From Cordylochernes scorpioides (lineage: Eukaryota; Arthropoda; Arachnida; Pseudoscorpiones; Chernetidae): DNA of 64,000 nucleotides. A program made the position numbers and the translations under genes. The notes below the pieces were generated by a model. The model worked only from the letters and a program-made list of their open reading frames with translations, was not told the DNA's origin and ran no database searches. Positions 11,901 through 23,304 of this stretch are shown one piece after another (within the stretch, counting starts at the first letter, position 1; each line of letters opens with the position of its first letter). The stretch spans positions 72,346,193-72,410,192 of the forward strand of contig CP092871.1 in NCBI GenBank assembly GCA_030710605.1. Reading direction: 5' to 3'.

Positions 11901-12328
11901 GGTCTATAATAAATGAATATACATGTGGCATAATGCGGGGTTATATGATGATTTGACTTATTTGTATATTGTAAAATAGCGAATTAAATATAGAATCTAA
12001 GTTAACAGGAAGAGAAATTTATGTATAGATTTTTTTCAGAATGGACGAGTTGTCCATTGATAGTGAAACAAACAAACCAATAAAAAACAAGACAAAAATA
12101 AACTAGTTTTTTTAACTGAATAATCACCTATTGTATAATAAATTAACACAATGTGTTTTTATGGGAAAAAAAGTATGATTTTATTGATTTAACCATTTCT
12201 ATTATTGCTCTTACGCCCCCCTCCTTGTTTTCATTTTTTTTTCGTTGATTTCCAGTTTCTTGAAACATTACGGTATTTTGGTTCTACAAAATCATTTCAA
12301 TTCGATACACGTTATACTGTGCGTAATA
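11901..12328. other. AT-rich non-coding DNA
   Basis: No gene, repeat boundary or RNA seen. Confidence 0.35.
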
Positions 12329-12518
12329 TACACCCATGGACAAAACTCAAGGAAGTTGTATCTTTTATTATTTATTTCGGGATTCAGACAGTGACCTTTA
12401 TTGAAGATACACGATATAACTAAGAGTGAACAAAATTGTTTCTGTCTCCTTAAAAAAAAAAAAGACGTCCGGCGATATCAAAGACTTTCCACTTGCTTAA
12501 GTTTTGTCCATGAGTATA
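12329..12518. mobile_element. Tc1-type MITE, family M1, copy 2 (inverted)
   Basis: Starts TACACCCATGGACAAAACTC and ends TTAAGTTTTGTCCATGAGTA, with the interior in reverse relative to copy 1 (GGGATTCAGACAGTGACCTTTATTGAAGA...GTCTCCTT). No coding capacity. Confidence 0.8.
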
Positions 12519-12859
12519 TGACAAGTATTTTATTAAAAAATCGGTATGTTTAGCATACGTTACTTTAAAGAATCTTGATATTAATAATTTATGGATATAT
12601 GCAACTATGTAATATGCTCTCAGCAATCTGGCATCCCAATGACCAAGGCATGGCTTGCTTAGAGACGGAGAATCTCGTGCAGTTATATAATCGGTTTAAA
12701 ATATTATTTACAAAAGTATTCAAATTCATAGAGAATATTTTTCAATAAAATAGAGGTATATTCAATCTATTCGATATTAGTTTCATTTCAATATTTTTGT
12801 GAGCGCATCACACTCACCTTTTTTTTTTAATTATAATTTTCTATTATTTTTACTTACAA
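12519..12859. other. AT-rich non-coding DNA
   Basis: Nothing recognisable. Confidence 0.35.
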
Positions 12860-13170
12860 AGAGGTTTTTGATATTTGTATCGAATTTCCAATATTTCGAA
12901 GAATATTTTAAAAAGAAACAAACTCCTTTTATGGCCTTTTAAAGAAGCTAATAAATAGATCAATATTCGGACCAAAAGATCATGCCACAGAATGACACTA
13001 ATGTTTTTACCATATATATAGTGTTTTAAAAATATTTTATATCGATTTTCCAATATTTTAATAAATATATAAAAATGAGAACGAAACCCCTTTTTAAGAT
13101 CTTTTAAAGAGAGGCTAATAAATAGGCCAATTTTTCGGACCAAAGATCATGCCGCAGACGACACTTAAAA
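12860..13170. repeat. Two-copy direct repeat, about 168 bp offset
   Basis: The phrase GCTAATAAATAGATCAATATTCGGACCAAAAGATCATGCC at 12950-12985 recurs in diverged form at about 13114-13152, as do the flanking TTTCCAATATTT and CTTTTAAAGA segments. The open frame on the minus strand spans both copies and looks non-coding (Lys/Ile/Phe-rich). Confidence 0.7.
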
Positions 13171-13194
13171 AAAAAAAAAGCGGGAAAGCGAGAG

Positions 13195-13385
13195 AGACGT
13201 CCGTTATGATGATGATAATTAGCGACTAGAGTCATCTATTAGTCGAGAGGCGCCCTCCGTAATTAGGCTTAACGAGCCTGGCACTGGACATTCTCCTTTG
13301 GTGAATCAATACCCTGCCACCAGGTGGCTACGTGCATGAAGAACTAGTCTCACAGAGTTCTGGTTTATATTGCACCACAACGTTT
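13195..13385. promoter_or_regulatory. GC-richer island with homeodomain sites and CTCF-like match
   Basis: Contains GATAATTAGCGACTAG and CCGTAATTAGGC (TAATTA-type homeodomain sites) and, at 13317-13328, CCACCAGGTGGC, which fits the CTCF core consensus CCASYAGRKGGC known from vertebrates and partly conserved in arthropods. No open frame. I read it as a candidate enhancer or insulator; function is inferred. Confidence 0.45.
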
Positions 13386-14035
13386 CATCTTTCTTTCTGA
13401 TACCACAGCGTAATAATGGCAAATTTATTTATTGCATTCTTTTTTATATTTTGACTGTTTTTATTCTATCCATATGTAAAGAGGATGTGAAAATTCAAAT
13501 ATGTAAATAGGTAAAATCAAATGATCGTTTCAAAAATCGGAGAAAAGTCGTTTTTGCATAATTTTTAAACTATTAAGATAAATCTATATAGAGAAAAAAA
13601 CGGATAGATATTCTCTCTTTCTTAGGGAAAAATATTTTAATCGATTATCTTTTGACACAGAATTCTGTAAATTTTATGAAAGTCATTTGAAAATTTGAAA
13701 ACATCACAATATTCCGATTTTAAAAGATTTTAAATAAATGTTCAAAATAATTATATATTGTGAGTGAAATCTCTAAAAATATGTATTTATTTCTCAAAGA
13801 GAGCAATATTTTAAATCTATATTTATTTTTAGAGTAATAAATCCTTTTTCTAATATGTATATAACTAAATTCTTGACTTTAGTAAACTTTTCCAGTAGAG
13901 TAATTATAAACTAGCTTTAATTAATAATATTAATTAATAGCTAATTGTAAAGCAAAATATTTATTCAATTAGCTCTAAAATATTAATCAATTATTTATAT
14001 TAGGGTTGTGCAAGGTAACTAATTACTCTGGTGAT
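13386..14035. other. AT-rich non-coding DNA
   Basis: Very AT-rich with TTAATTAATA-type tracts near 13910-13960. No gene seen. Confidence 0.4.
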
Positions 14036-14066
14036 AACCACCACCAGGGGCGCTGACGACGTCATA
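14036..14066. promoter_or_regulatory. CTCF-like / CRE-like composite site
   Basis: CCACCAGGGGCGC at 14041-14053 is one G short of the CTCF core, and GACGTCAT follows at about 14058, resembling a CRE/ATF half. It is a GC-rich patch about 30 bp long in very AT-rich DNA. Motif match only. Confidence 0.35.
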
Positions 14067-14284
14067 GAAGTGTATAAATAACATACATATCCATATTTTA
14101 CATTTTTATATAATTATATTTTTACATCGATATTTTGAAAGTTAGTTAAAAATCTGTCTGAAGCTATCCTCATGTCAATTTATATGTTAATCATATGAAA
14201 CAACTGATTTAAGAAAAATTTAAGGGAAAAAAAGTAAAATACGATATGTTGAATAAAGGGTTTCTCATGGGAAAAACATAAAAG

Positions 14285-14410
14285 TTTTTGTTTGGCGGGA
14301 AAATGTAATGCTATAGAGAAATGTATATCATGTATTTTGGTAGTCGAAATGTGATGACGGGAAAATATGATGTTTTTGGCGGGAAATGTGATGTTTTGGC
14401 GGGAAATGTG
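14285..14410. promoter_or_regulatory. Cluster of E2F-like TTTGGCGGGAAA boxes
   Basis: TTTGGCGGGAAA, a canonical E2F/DP site, occurs exactly at 14291-14302, 14375-14386 and 14395-14406, with a degenerate GACGGGAAAATATGATG at about 14356. The last two are followed by TGTGATG, so they may be a short local duplication. TCGTCTG sites lie 60-140 bp downstream (about 14471 and 14543). Binding is not shown. Confidence 0.5.
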
Positions 14411-17033
14411 ATGGACCAAACGAGACAAGTAAGTCCCTAATCCCAAACACTAGCCAAGAGACAAGACCATCGTCTGATTATGGTCATAATTCATCCCAAA
14501 TCCTCGGCTGCTGCTTTATGGACTCCTATTAGGGGAGGATGTTCGTCTGGTCGTTAAACATCTTTACTACCGGCATCGTATGGCAAATTTACCCGTGGAA
14601 TGTTTGGCGTCTGCTCTTCAAAATAACTACATATATACATACTATGTATATATTCTCTGTACATATTTTTAAAATAATATTTCTATGAGCTTGCATATGA
14701 AATATGAATTTTGAAAAATGTGTATAATGTACTTTTGTTTAAGATGGGAAAAGTCCCTTATACAACAATTCTTATAGTTTCCTTAATCGAATATTTTTAA
14801 AAATAAAATTGGCATGGACGCATTATGGCCCCTAATTTCTTATATTTTGAAACTATTTCCATATATTTGTGTGTAGCATTCAGATAAATCTATAAATATT
14901 TTCGTTAAAATTAGTGAACATTTTATATTAATTTTTAACTTAAAATTTCCACATTTATAAATAAAAAATCAATAATACACCCAATAAATCTAGTATGTTT
15001 CAGATTACTAAAACCTACAGAACAATAGAATATTTTTTGTCCGTCAATTCCGGTTAAATTTTTTTTTTAATTTTGAATAATTTTTGATAGGCTATATATA
15101 TATTAAGTTTAGAAATATTATTTAAAAAACGCGATTAAGTAATTAATTAAATATATAAAAATATGAATTTTTAAAGCCAAAAAGTATTTGTAAAAGAAGG
15201 TAATATAATTTTAGACAGCATTGAATTATTTTACTCTTTAATTTGGGCTCTATAGAATCCTATTTTCGGTTTTCCAATATGCAAATGGAATGTATATATG
15301 TAAACTGTTATTTTAAAATACACAATGAAATGTTTTTATGAAAAGATTTGCCTTTTTTATAACCCATATAATTTTATAAACGATATATATATTTTTAATA
15401 AATATATATATTTTTTAAAAATTAAATATTACACAATGCTTTCAATAAAAAAGTCGCCTAATTTACGATATATATTTATATTGAAAATGACTACAAAAGC
15501 TATATTAATAACGCACAAAAGATTCCTCATTAACATTTTTCAAAATGCTGAATAAGTCAAATCTCAAAGTTACACAATAGTAGGTTTTGTGAAACTTTCT
15601 AGACAAAAGCAGACGGGAATTTTAATCCCCCTCAAATATTTACTAGGCAGACGACGAAGGCTTAACGCGCCAAAGAAACGCTTCAAAGTCAGCAAACCTT
15701 CTGTGAAAACGCTACAATAATATTTGACAACCCTGAAGGAAATAGTTGCCCAAAAGGAAAATGCTGTTTCCTAAATTTTAATCGTCTGCGTTTCCCCTAT
15801 ATATTTCCATCAAAACCTTTTAGGAAATTGATCACAATATACTGATAGCTGTCTATAAAGGTATATTTTTTTATCAGAGAAATGTTGAGAGTTTTTTTAT
15901 ATATATATTGTTACTGATATAGTAAAAGTGATATCTTTTGGGAAACATTTCAATGGATTCGTTTTTTTTTCTTTCAAACGATGCTTTTAAAATAAAAGAA
16001 AATGATTCTTTTTTCCCCCTTGTGTGATATTTGATGACGAGTTATTTTTAAAAGATATATTTTTAAATGCAATTATTTATTTATTTTCAAATTTTATATT
16101 CATTTTTATGCGTAAATGTAATATAATATATAAAACATATTATTTTTATTGATTTTATATTTAAACTATAAAGGCTTATTTTTTATTAATTCTATATTTA
16201 GAATATATTAATTGATATTGGATATATTTTTTTTTTGTCAAATGCAAGTAATATATTGTATTTTTCTATGAAAATATTCGATAAAAATATAAAGCATATT
16301 TATATATATTTGACCTTTTATTAAATTTATAATAGACAAAACAAAAATCGATTAAATTATAATTATTTTATTTATTCGTTTACCTTAATTAAGTTGCGAT
16401 TCTAATTATTTCTTAATTATATAAATATTAAATGGAATGATATTTAATTTATTAATTTAATATTTATTTTAATAATTTCAAGACGATATAAAAATATATA
16501 TAAAAATCTGTGAACACTAAAACAAAATAATCATTTTATTTTCCAATTTGCCATAAAATAAAAAAAAATGACGAAAATATTTGAAGCAGACGAACTATAC
16601 AATATCTAATTATAGCATTTTAAAATGGAAAAATATCACAGAAATCAATATTTTCAACCCAGTGAAAAATTCAAGTTTGTATAAATATTCTCTAATTGAA
16701 TTTGAATTATTCATTTTTTTTATCTCAATAAATCTATCTTTTGTTTAATTGATTGTCTATTGATTACATATTATTATTCACGATTTGATAATATAGCTGC
16801 CACTACTTTTCTTTTGCTGTTTAAATACCTCATTTTCTCTCTAAAACACGCTCTGAATTTGAACTATTAATTTTTAGTTGGGCAAATTTAAATATTTATT
16901 GGTAATAATTATTTTTATTTTCTTTTAAACGTGAAAACTATTTATCATTTTGGAAATTGATTAGCCTAGATAGTTTCAAATATTACATATGTAATATATT
17001 TGTTTTGAAAATAGAGCAATCCATATTTATTTC
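14411..17033. other. Long AT-rich non-coding stretch
   Basis: No gene. TCGTCTG/CAGACGA occurs at about 14471, 14543, 15648, 15783 and 16586, and ACGCGCCAAAG (E2F-like) at about 15666. The part 15980-16960 is extremely AT-rich. Short frames here are chance. Confidence 0.45.
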
Positions 17034-17303
17034 ATTAGATAATAAAAGGCATATATTGGATTTACTAAAATATTTATTTTGCCAATATTTCGGCTGGCTG
17101 AACGCCAACCTTTATCGAGGCATTACATTTTTGTACACACAAACTCAGCGCCACATAGTGTTATATCTATGTTATACACTATGTGGCGCTGAGTTTGTGT
17201 GTACAAAAATGTAATGCCTCGATAAAGGTTGGCGTTCAGCCAGCCGAAATATTGGCAAAATAAATATTTTAGTAAATCCAATATATGCCTTTTATTATCT
17301 AAT
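17034..17303. mobile_element. Perfect palindrome / foldback element F3, 128-bp arms
   Basis: The left arm 17034-17161 is the exact reverse complement of the right arm 17176-17303, with a 14-bp loop. I paired the arms base by base and found no mismatch. The arm begins ATTAGATAATAAAAGGC and includes GCCAATATTTCGGCTGGC and CTCAGCGCCACATAGTG. The architecture (AAAGGC start, CAATATTTCG near the middle) resembles F4 at 43943. Perfect arms imply a recent origin or strong homogenisation. The overlapping open frame is an artefact of the palindrome. Confidence 0.9.
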
Positions 17304-18974
17304 ATGTAATATATATTTTAAGAAATACCATTTTAAAATTGTTGTGTATTTAGGGTTACCGCGTAGTTGTAAACAAATTATTTTAACTCGTACTAATCCT
17401 TTTCTATATGTATTTATTTAGACAATAGGATTATACAATATATTTATAATAGAGTAATTTAGATTAGATATTAAGTCTAACTAACGACGCGGATGGTCGT
17501 TATTTGCAGAAGCCAGAAAACGAAGATGCAGAAAGATGATAAAAAAATTTATATTGACCGGTCATTATTTATATTATATAAAATTGACCAGTCAATATGA
17601 AATATCTATTTATATATATGAAATACACAATATATATCGTTTTATAAATATCATATTGAGAGTGTGTTGAATACCTACTTGGATTATATGTAATGTATTA
17701 ATAAAAATAAAGAGGAGATATATAAACATTAAAAAGAGAAAGGTAAATTACTCACGTTTAATTCTCAAACGTCAAAATTCTTTTTCTCTACCAAACGAGA
17801 ACAACAAATTTAATTAACTTTCCCGCCAAAATAAAATGTTGACATATTTTCCTAGTTACTATTTTGAAAGGAAGACATATTTAGAGAGGAAAAAAAGAGA
17901 TAGAGTATATCTTAATTATTATATTTATATATACATATTTTATAACCTTATATATGTATACGATATATCTGTAATTATATATCTTTTATATTTGAAGATT
18001 GTTTTATTCATGTTGATAAGACACTATTTAAATAAACAACATCAATGTTGATAAAACATTGCGGCATGATATAAAAATCTGTTTTTAGTTCATTTTATTT
18101 TTCACTATCTTCATTATCTAATATAAAACTGGGAAAAAATCAATATGTTGAATATTATTTTATGCAAATGTACACACAGAAGCCTTTGTATTTAGGGCCT
18201 CAGTCTTAAAAAGATTTTCCATCTAGAGTGAGAGAGGGTGCAAATAGAAATTAAATGAAAAACTAGGGTGAAAAGTGTCATACAGAGACAACAGAATGTT
18301 GTATTCCATTATATAGAGAATCAATTCTATATATACAATTTTTATATATTTTCAGCGATTTAAATAGAAAAAAAGAGAAATAGATAGACAGAATATTGGA
18401 AATTATAAATGAATCTTTGTTATTTAAATATTTACATTTAATATTTTTATCAATATACTGTTATTGTTGTCATGTCCAACGAAGAGCCTCAGATGTCTCC
18501 ATACATCTCTATCACAGCAGCAGCAATGTCCACTATCTTGGGTGTGTAAAGCTGCTGCTCTGGGTCCATGTCAATAACAATATTGTATTAATCAATATAT
18601 TTTTTTAATTGCATATTTGCTAGACTGACTGTTTTTCTAGGCAAACACATAAAATTTATATACAAATAATTGTAAAACTGTGTTTTAGAAATAGAATTTT
18701 AAACTTTAAATTTGTTTTTCGACTTCTTAGAAACATAGGAATTTCTTTAAGATTATATTAAGGGATTTTATAAAACGTCATTAACTTGTCTAATGGCCAT
18801 TTGCATTCATCTTTTTACAAAATTGGGGGAAGTTGTAGGAATAAAAAAAGTTAAAACAAAACGGTTCTTGCAAATAATTTGTCGATACTTTTTTTAAAAG
18901 GTATCATTTTATAGAAGTAGCCTTTCAAATGACTGTAATTAGGATGTAGGTTTTGTTACGAAACAAAGATGTCT
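17304..18974. other. AT-rich non-coding DNA
   Basis: No gene seen. TTTCCCGCCAAA, an E2F-like box, is at 17819-17830. GACCGGTCATTATTTATATT/TTGACCAGTCAATA near 17557-17600 is a small imperfect inverted repeat. Confidence 0.4.
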
Positions 18975-19102
18975 TGTCATATGGAAGAACGCTTCACGAT
19001 TTTGCGTGTCATCCTTGCGCAGGGGCCATGCTAATCTTCTCTGTATCGTTCCAATTTCAGTATATGTACCGCCGAACAAGCGTGTACTGTCATATGGAAG
19101 AA
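18975..19102. repeat. 15-bp target-site duplication bracketing the U6 copy
   Basis: TGTCATATGGAAGAA is identical at 18975-18989 and 19088-19102. It defines the inserted segment precisely. Confidence 0.9.
18990..19087 (-). pseudogene. U6: U6 snRNA retrocopy
   Basis: Read on the minus strand this is U6 snRNA almost end to end: the 5' hairpin (CTTGTTCGGCGGTAC), ATATACTGAAATTGGAACG, the ACAGAGA box (GATACAGAGAAGATTAGC), the catalytic AGC, ATGGCCCCTGCGCAAGGA and GACACGCAAAATCGTGAAGCG. It is flanked by a 15-bp direct repeat TGTCATATGGAAGAA at 18975-18989 and 19088-19102. That is the hallmark of LINE-mediated retrotransposition, so I call it a retro-pseudogene, although the sequence is well preserved. 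The target duplication resembles the U6 3' end (ATATGGAA), which suggests microhomology priming. No run of T follows as a Pol III terminator, and I see no obvious upstream PSE. Confidence 0.88.
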
Positions 19103-19570
19103 TCAGTTGGAACTGTCCGCGGCTTTGTCTTCTACGTTTTGAGGCAATAAACATCCAATCTTAAGAAAAATATCTTTATATTAATAGATTTAATGGCTCT
19201 AATAAGATATTTTGTGTGTATACGCTATCGAAAAGAAAAAGTTCTACACACAGAAAGGAACTGGTGTAATATTAAGAAATTTGAAATTAATGTAAAGTTT
19301 AACATAGTCCAAATGATAGAAAAAAAAATAAAATGCCCGAATTTAACTATTTTTAAACGTTTTATACCCAAATTTAATAATTATTAAAGAGATGAAGCGT
19401 TTTTTTGTTTCAATTTGGTTAAATATTTGTAGAAAGTTGAGGACTGAAGGTTGAAGATATTCATTTATAATTCAATTAATTATAGACCAAAATAAGTCCA
19501 TTCGAGTCAAATTCCATCAACGATGTTCTTCAAATCCTTTGTGGTTAAAAAATCTTCCAATAGTAAAGTA
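19103..19570. other. Non-coding DNA
   Basis: No gene, repeat or RNA recognised. Confidence 0.35.
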
Positions 19571-19785
19571 TATGAATCACGATACAAAACTTAAGGAAGT
19601 GGAAAGTCTTTGTTATTGCCGGTCCTCTGTTTTTTTTTTCAAGGAGACAGAGGTAATAATTTTGTTCACACTTTGTTATCTCGTGTCTCTTCAATAAAGG
19701 TCACTGTAATATCTTTCAGAGTTATTGTCTGAACCCTGATATACATGCTAAAGGTATAAGATACTTGAGTTAATCCACAAGTGTA
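19571..19785. mobile_element. Tc1-type MITE, family M1, copy 3
   Basis: ACAAAACTTAAGGAAGTGG at the left, purine tract TTCAAGGAGACAGAGG, CTTCAATAAAGGTCACTGTAA and AGAGTTATTGTCTGAA inside, and a degraded right end (ACTTGAGTTAATCCACAAGTGTA). Same orientation as copy 1. Both ends are more diverged than in the other copies. Confidence 0.75.
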
Positions 19786-20308
19786 TATCTTTCTTCCACT
19801 TTATATAATCTCAGGAGAATCTTGAATAATATTGAAATGTCTTAACAAAGGTTTGGAGTGTATAGTGACTGGATATGGACGTAGTTTAACAACGTTTGAA
19901 TCTATTTAGTCGCACGGCTAGCTGAAGCTCGTAGACCTAACATAGAGATCCAATAAGTAGGTACCATTGAACCGAAATATATATATTTTTTATTTCACGC
20001 TCTGCTAGTGAAACTATTATAAAATAGATTAGTATTTTTAAAAGAGCTATATATTCTATATTGATTAACTACATATTTTGTCAGATTGCATATTGTAGCA
20101 AAGTATTTATTATTTTATTAACAGAGTATCATTTTTGATGTTTATATTTTGCTACTCTGTAAACTTCCCTCATTGCATATCATTTTTTTATGAACCTTGA
20201 ATAAATTGTTGTGTCATCTCGAAGTTTGTCTTTACTAATTCTCCACGTGTCAATACTGAATTAAAACTCAATATGATGTTTTATGAACAGATAATTAATT
20301 TTGATATA
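19786..20308. other. Non-coding DNA
   Basis: No gene seen. The composite mariner element starts right after a TA dinucleotide at 20307-20308. Confidence 0.4.
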
Positions 20309-22630
20309 CAGGGTGATCCAAAAGTCCCGCACAACTTTAAAAATTAATAACTCCGCGAATATTTGCGCTAGAGCAATGCGGTAAACACCATTGTGTTCAG
20401 AATGCAATGGGATTTTTTATGGCAAATATTGAAAATTTCGAAATTGATTTTAGTTACAATTTCATTCCCTAGATGGCGCTGTACCAGAATCAGAAATTCA
20501 GCGGCCAAATTGTTTGATTAATTGAAAAATATAACTGATCGACACGTATTTTTCCTTTTTGTATACCAGGAAAGAATCCTAATAATATCAAATCGTTAAT
20601 TAATAAAGCACCATTTCGCCAAAAGTTAGAAGAAATGGTTAACGATTTTTAAATACAATCTGAGATATGTAAAATAGGTATATGCAAATTAAACATGTAG
20701 CAAAAAATATTTATATTTTTGATAGAGTTTTGTCAAATATATTGAATGTTTGAAAAACATAGCTGAATTCAATACACGATTTTTTGAAATGTTAATATAG
20801 TACCAAAAATTATGATGGTACTACTAATAGGATTTCTTGCTATAAGGAATGTGTAATTTCTTGAATAATTGGCGACACTCGACTATTTAACTGGAAATTT
20901 GTCATGATCCAACAAATGAAATATAGATGGGAGTGACAAAATACATTTGTCGTACTTTATTCCAAATATCCTATGGGCTTGTCAAATGTTATCATTGTTT
21001 ATTATACTGTACACGATTTTAAAAAATGTATCCCCTCAAATAAATATAATTTTTAAATCAACCTTTTGCGTTGAAAAACGTGGTAGTAAAATCATTTAGT
21101 ATTTTTTTTTTTTGCCCAAAATTTCTAAAGGTGGGGGGTTACAGAGAATATTCCTTATGCTATTTCTTTTAATGAGCGAAAAGCGATAAATTAAACATAA
21201 GGGGTAAAATTGTGTGTACAGTGTTATTCGAGAAGTTATAACACTTTGGTCTGCACGACATAATATAAGATGTGAGCAAATGACAAACAAACAAAAATTA
21301 CTGTTCACAAATAAAAAAGAGACAAGATATGAGGACAGAATTTATTTACCCATAACCCAACACAAAGAGTTTCAAAATATTGGTAGATAATATAATACAT
21401 GGCAGCTTATATAACACATGAGGTAACTTGTCTCTTGGCGGCCTTGTCTCTTGTATTAGATCACAATCCTTGCTCAATGTGGCGCCCTTCATTCTCAAAC
21501 ACCGCCTGCAGACGATAGATGACAGATTGGACAGCATTAAATAACATATCTGTTGAAATTGATGAAACGTGCCGTCTGATAGAAGCCTTCAACATGACCA
21601 ATGTGGTAGGCCGGCATCGATAAACACGCGACTTAATGTACCCCCATAGCCAAAAATCGCAAGGCGTCAAGTCTGGTGATCTTGAAGGCCACTGGTGTAT
21701 AAAGTGGCGACTTATCACACGATCTTCACCGAACGTATCCTTCAGCAATTGTTTGGCACCGCGGGAGATATGAGGAGGTCCTCCATCTTGCATGAATGTT
21801 ATTTCGCTCAGTGCTTGTCTGTCCTGCAATATGGGGATAACCTTTTCTCTCAAAAGTTGAACATAACGTTCACCAGTTACAGAAAGGGTTTTAAAAGTTC
21901 TTCCATTTATTTCTTCAAAGAAAAATGGCCCAATAATAAAAGAAGAAGTGAACCCACACCAAACTGTAACTCTGGGCTGATGAAGTGGCATTTCTGTAAA
22001 AATCCTAGGGTTTTCTGTTGTCCAAATGCGGCTGTTTTGAGTGTTGACCTCTCCATTTAGAGAAAAGTGAGCTTCATCTGTCCACAGAACATTCGACAGC
22101 CAGTTTTCATCAATATCAATTTGCCGGGAAACCCATGCAGCAAATTCTTGACGCTTCTCAAAATCGCCGACTTTTAGCTCGTGAAATCTTTGAATTTTGT
22201 ACGGGTATTTTTTAAGAAAAATTCTTAGAGCTCTCCAAACTGTTCCATACGAAATCCCCGTTTGTCGAGAAACTTGTCGAGCACTTACTTCTCCATACGC
22301 GGATAACGTTTCAATAGCTTCAACATTCTGCGAAACCGTAACAGCCACTGACTTGCGTGTCGATGGTCTTCCACTCCGAGGTTTTGCTTCCAGAGGTCCA
22401 GTCTTCTCAAAATTTTTTATCATTCTCCTTAGAGAGTAGCAACTCATGGGTCCTTTACCTCTTCGAATACCTTTAAAGTTACGAAACGCTCGTAAAGCTT
22501 CAGTGGAAGATTCTGAATTGCAACAATAAAATTTCACCAAGAGTACTTTATCCTGTAGTGACGGCATCCCAGAGTAAAATAAATGATCAGGGATAGTTGA
22601 ATTTTTCAAATGAATTAAAATAAACATAAT
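20309..22630 (-). mobile_element. Mariner-like element, left copy
   Basis: Outer terminus CAGGGTGATCCAAAAGTCCC at 20309, then about 1.15 kb of non-coding DNA shared almost base for base with the right copy, then the intact transposase frame. The inner boundary is about 22630, where similarity to the right copy fades. No inner terminal inverted repeat is visible. The tail between the transposase stop and the terminus is long for a mariner. Confidence 0.8.
21461..22567 (-). CDS. Mariner-like (IS630/Tc1/mariner superfamily) transposase, intact frame
   Basis: Predicted DDE/D transposase that would excise and reinsert the element at TA by cut-and-paste. I place the start at 22567 (MPSLQDKVLL), giving 368 aa; the open frame runs on upstream to 22717 but that part has no shared sequence with the right copy. 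An N-terminal helix-turn-helix domain covers about 1-55, a GRPST linker follows at about 67-71, and a second helix-turn-helix (SARQVSRQTGISYGTVWRAL) is at about 96-115. The catalytic domain has LWTDEAHF (D164), MQDGGPPH (D261) and SPDLTPCDFW (D304). By my count 42 residues separate the last two Asp, longer than DD34D mariners. No stop or frameshift is visible, so it could be active, but the element lacks a recognisable inner terminus. Confidence 0.88.
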   Translation of the reverse strand: MPSLQDKVLLVKFYCCNSESSTEALRAFRNFKGIRRGKGPMSCYSLRRMIKNFEKTGPLEAKPRSGRPSTRKSVAVTVSQNVEAIETLSAYGEVSARQVSRQTGISYGTVWRALRIFLKKYPYKIQRFHELKVGDFEKRQEFAAWVSRQIDIDENWLSNVLWTDEAHFSLNGEVNTQNSRIWTTENPRIFTEMPLHQPRVTVWCGFTSSFIIGPFFFEEINGRTFKTLSVTGERYVQLLREKVIPILQDRQALSEITFMQDGGPPHISRGAKQLLKDTFGEDRVISRHFIHQWPSRSPDLTPCDFWLWGYIKSRVYRCRPTTLVMLKASIRRHVSSISTDMLFNAVQSVIYRLQAVFENEGRHIEQGL

Positions 22631-22739
22631 CGATATATGGCTTCTGATGCCAACTGTGCGGACGTGTTTGGCATCGCTTGTCTCGTACCGCGAATGGGAT
22701 TTAACTCTGCATATCACAATATAGTATTAAAAGTAACTC

Positions 22740-23106
22740 CTAAAGTTTACCAAATTTTAAGAAAAATGGGTAATGAGATATACACCGATTTTGAGCGATG
22801 TTCTACACAAGAAGAATATTTGTAAGACAATGCCAAAATTGTTTTGAATTTAATACGAACCATAAAACAAAAGACTGCCAAAACATTAAAATATGTAAAA
22901 TATGCGGTGTACAGGGTAGCCACAACTGTACTGAAGCGCCAAATTGTCACAATTGCTCTAAGCACCCTAAATTTAAAAACTTTTCTACAAACCATAAATC
23001 AAATTCAAGTGAATGCCCGATTTACAAATCACAAATAGACAAAATTATCCAAAGGACACAATATTCTCAAATATACGAGGGAAATGATGTAGCAAATACA
23101 ATTTAA
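22740..23106 (+). pseudogene. LINE A ORF1 (gag-like zinc-knuckle protein), broken
   Basis: Translation from 22798 gives CQNCFEFNTNHKTKDC, CKICGVQGSHNC and CHNCSKHPKFKNFSTNH segments, the clustered CCHC/CCHH knuckles of non-LTR ORF1 proteins that bind element RNA. Upstream, NIVLKVTPKVYQILRKMG lies in another frame, so a frameshift sits near 22800. Only the C-terminal half is recognisable. No start codon can be assigned. Confidence 0.7.
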
Positions 23107-23209
23107 AGCTTAATCATAAATAGATTAATATCCTATATGATTGAAAATGTGAGATGTATTCAACAAAATGTAAGAAAAAGTTTTACTGCGATAAGTAAAC
23201 TACAGGCCA

Positions 23210-23300
23210 ACACTAGAGATGACCCACCTGACAAGGACGAGTGGGTAACACACTCGTTTCCAGACAGTCATGAACCGGGATCGAATCCCGCGTAAACATT
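23210..23300 (+). repeat. tRNA-derived SINE head inserted in LINE A
   Basis: AACCGGGATCGAATCCCGCG near 23274-23294 forms a T-arm with the Pol III B-box core (GGGATCGAATCCC), preceded at tRNA-like distance by GACGAGTGGGTAACACACTC (A-box-like). The same head, with GACAGCTACGACCCGGGATCGAAT, begins the SINEs at 51708 and 52995. It splits ORF1 from the endonuclease of LINE A. Boundaries are approximate. Confidence 0.55.
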
Positions 23301-23304
23301 TTGT

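Noticed and set aside
16957..17214. 85-aa ORF across the palindrome
   Set aside because: The frame is created by the inverted repeat and has no domain.
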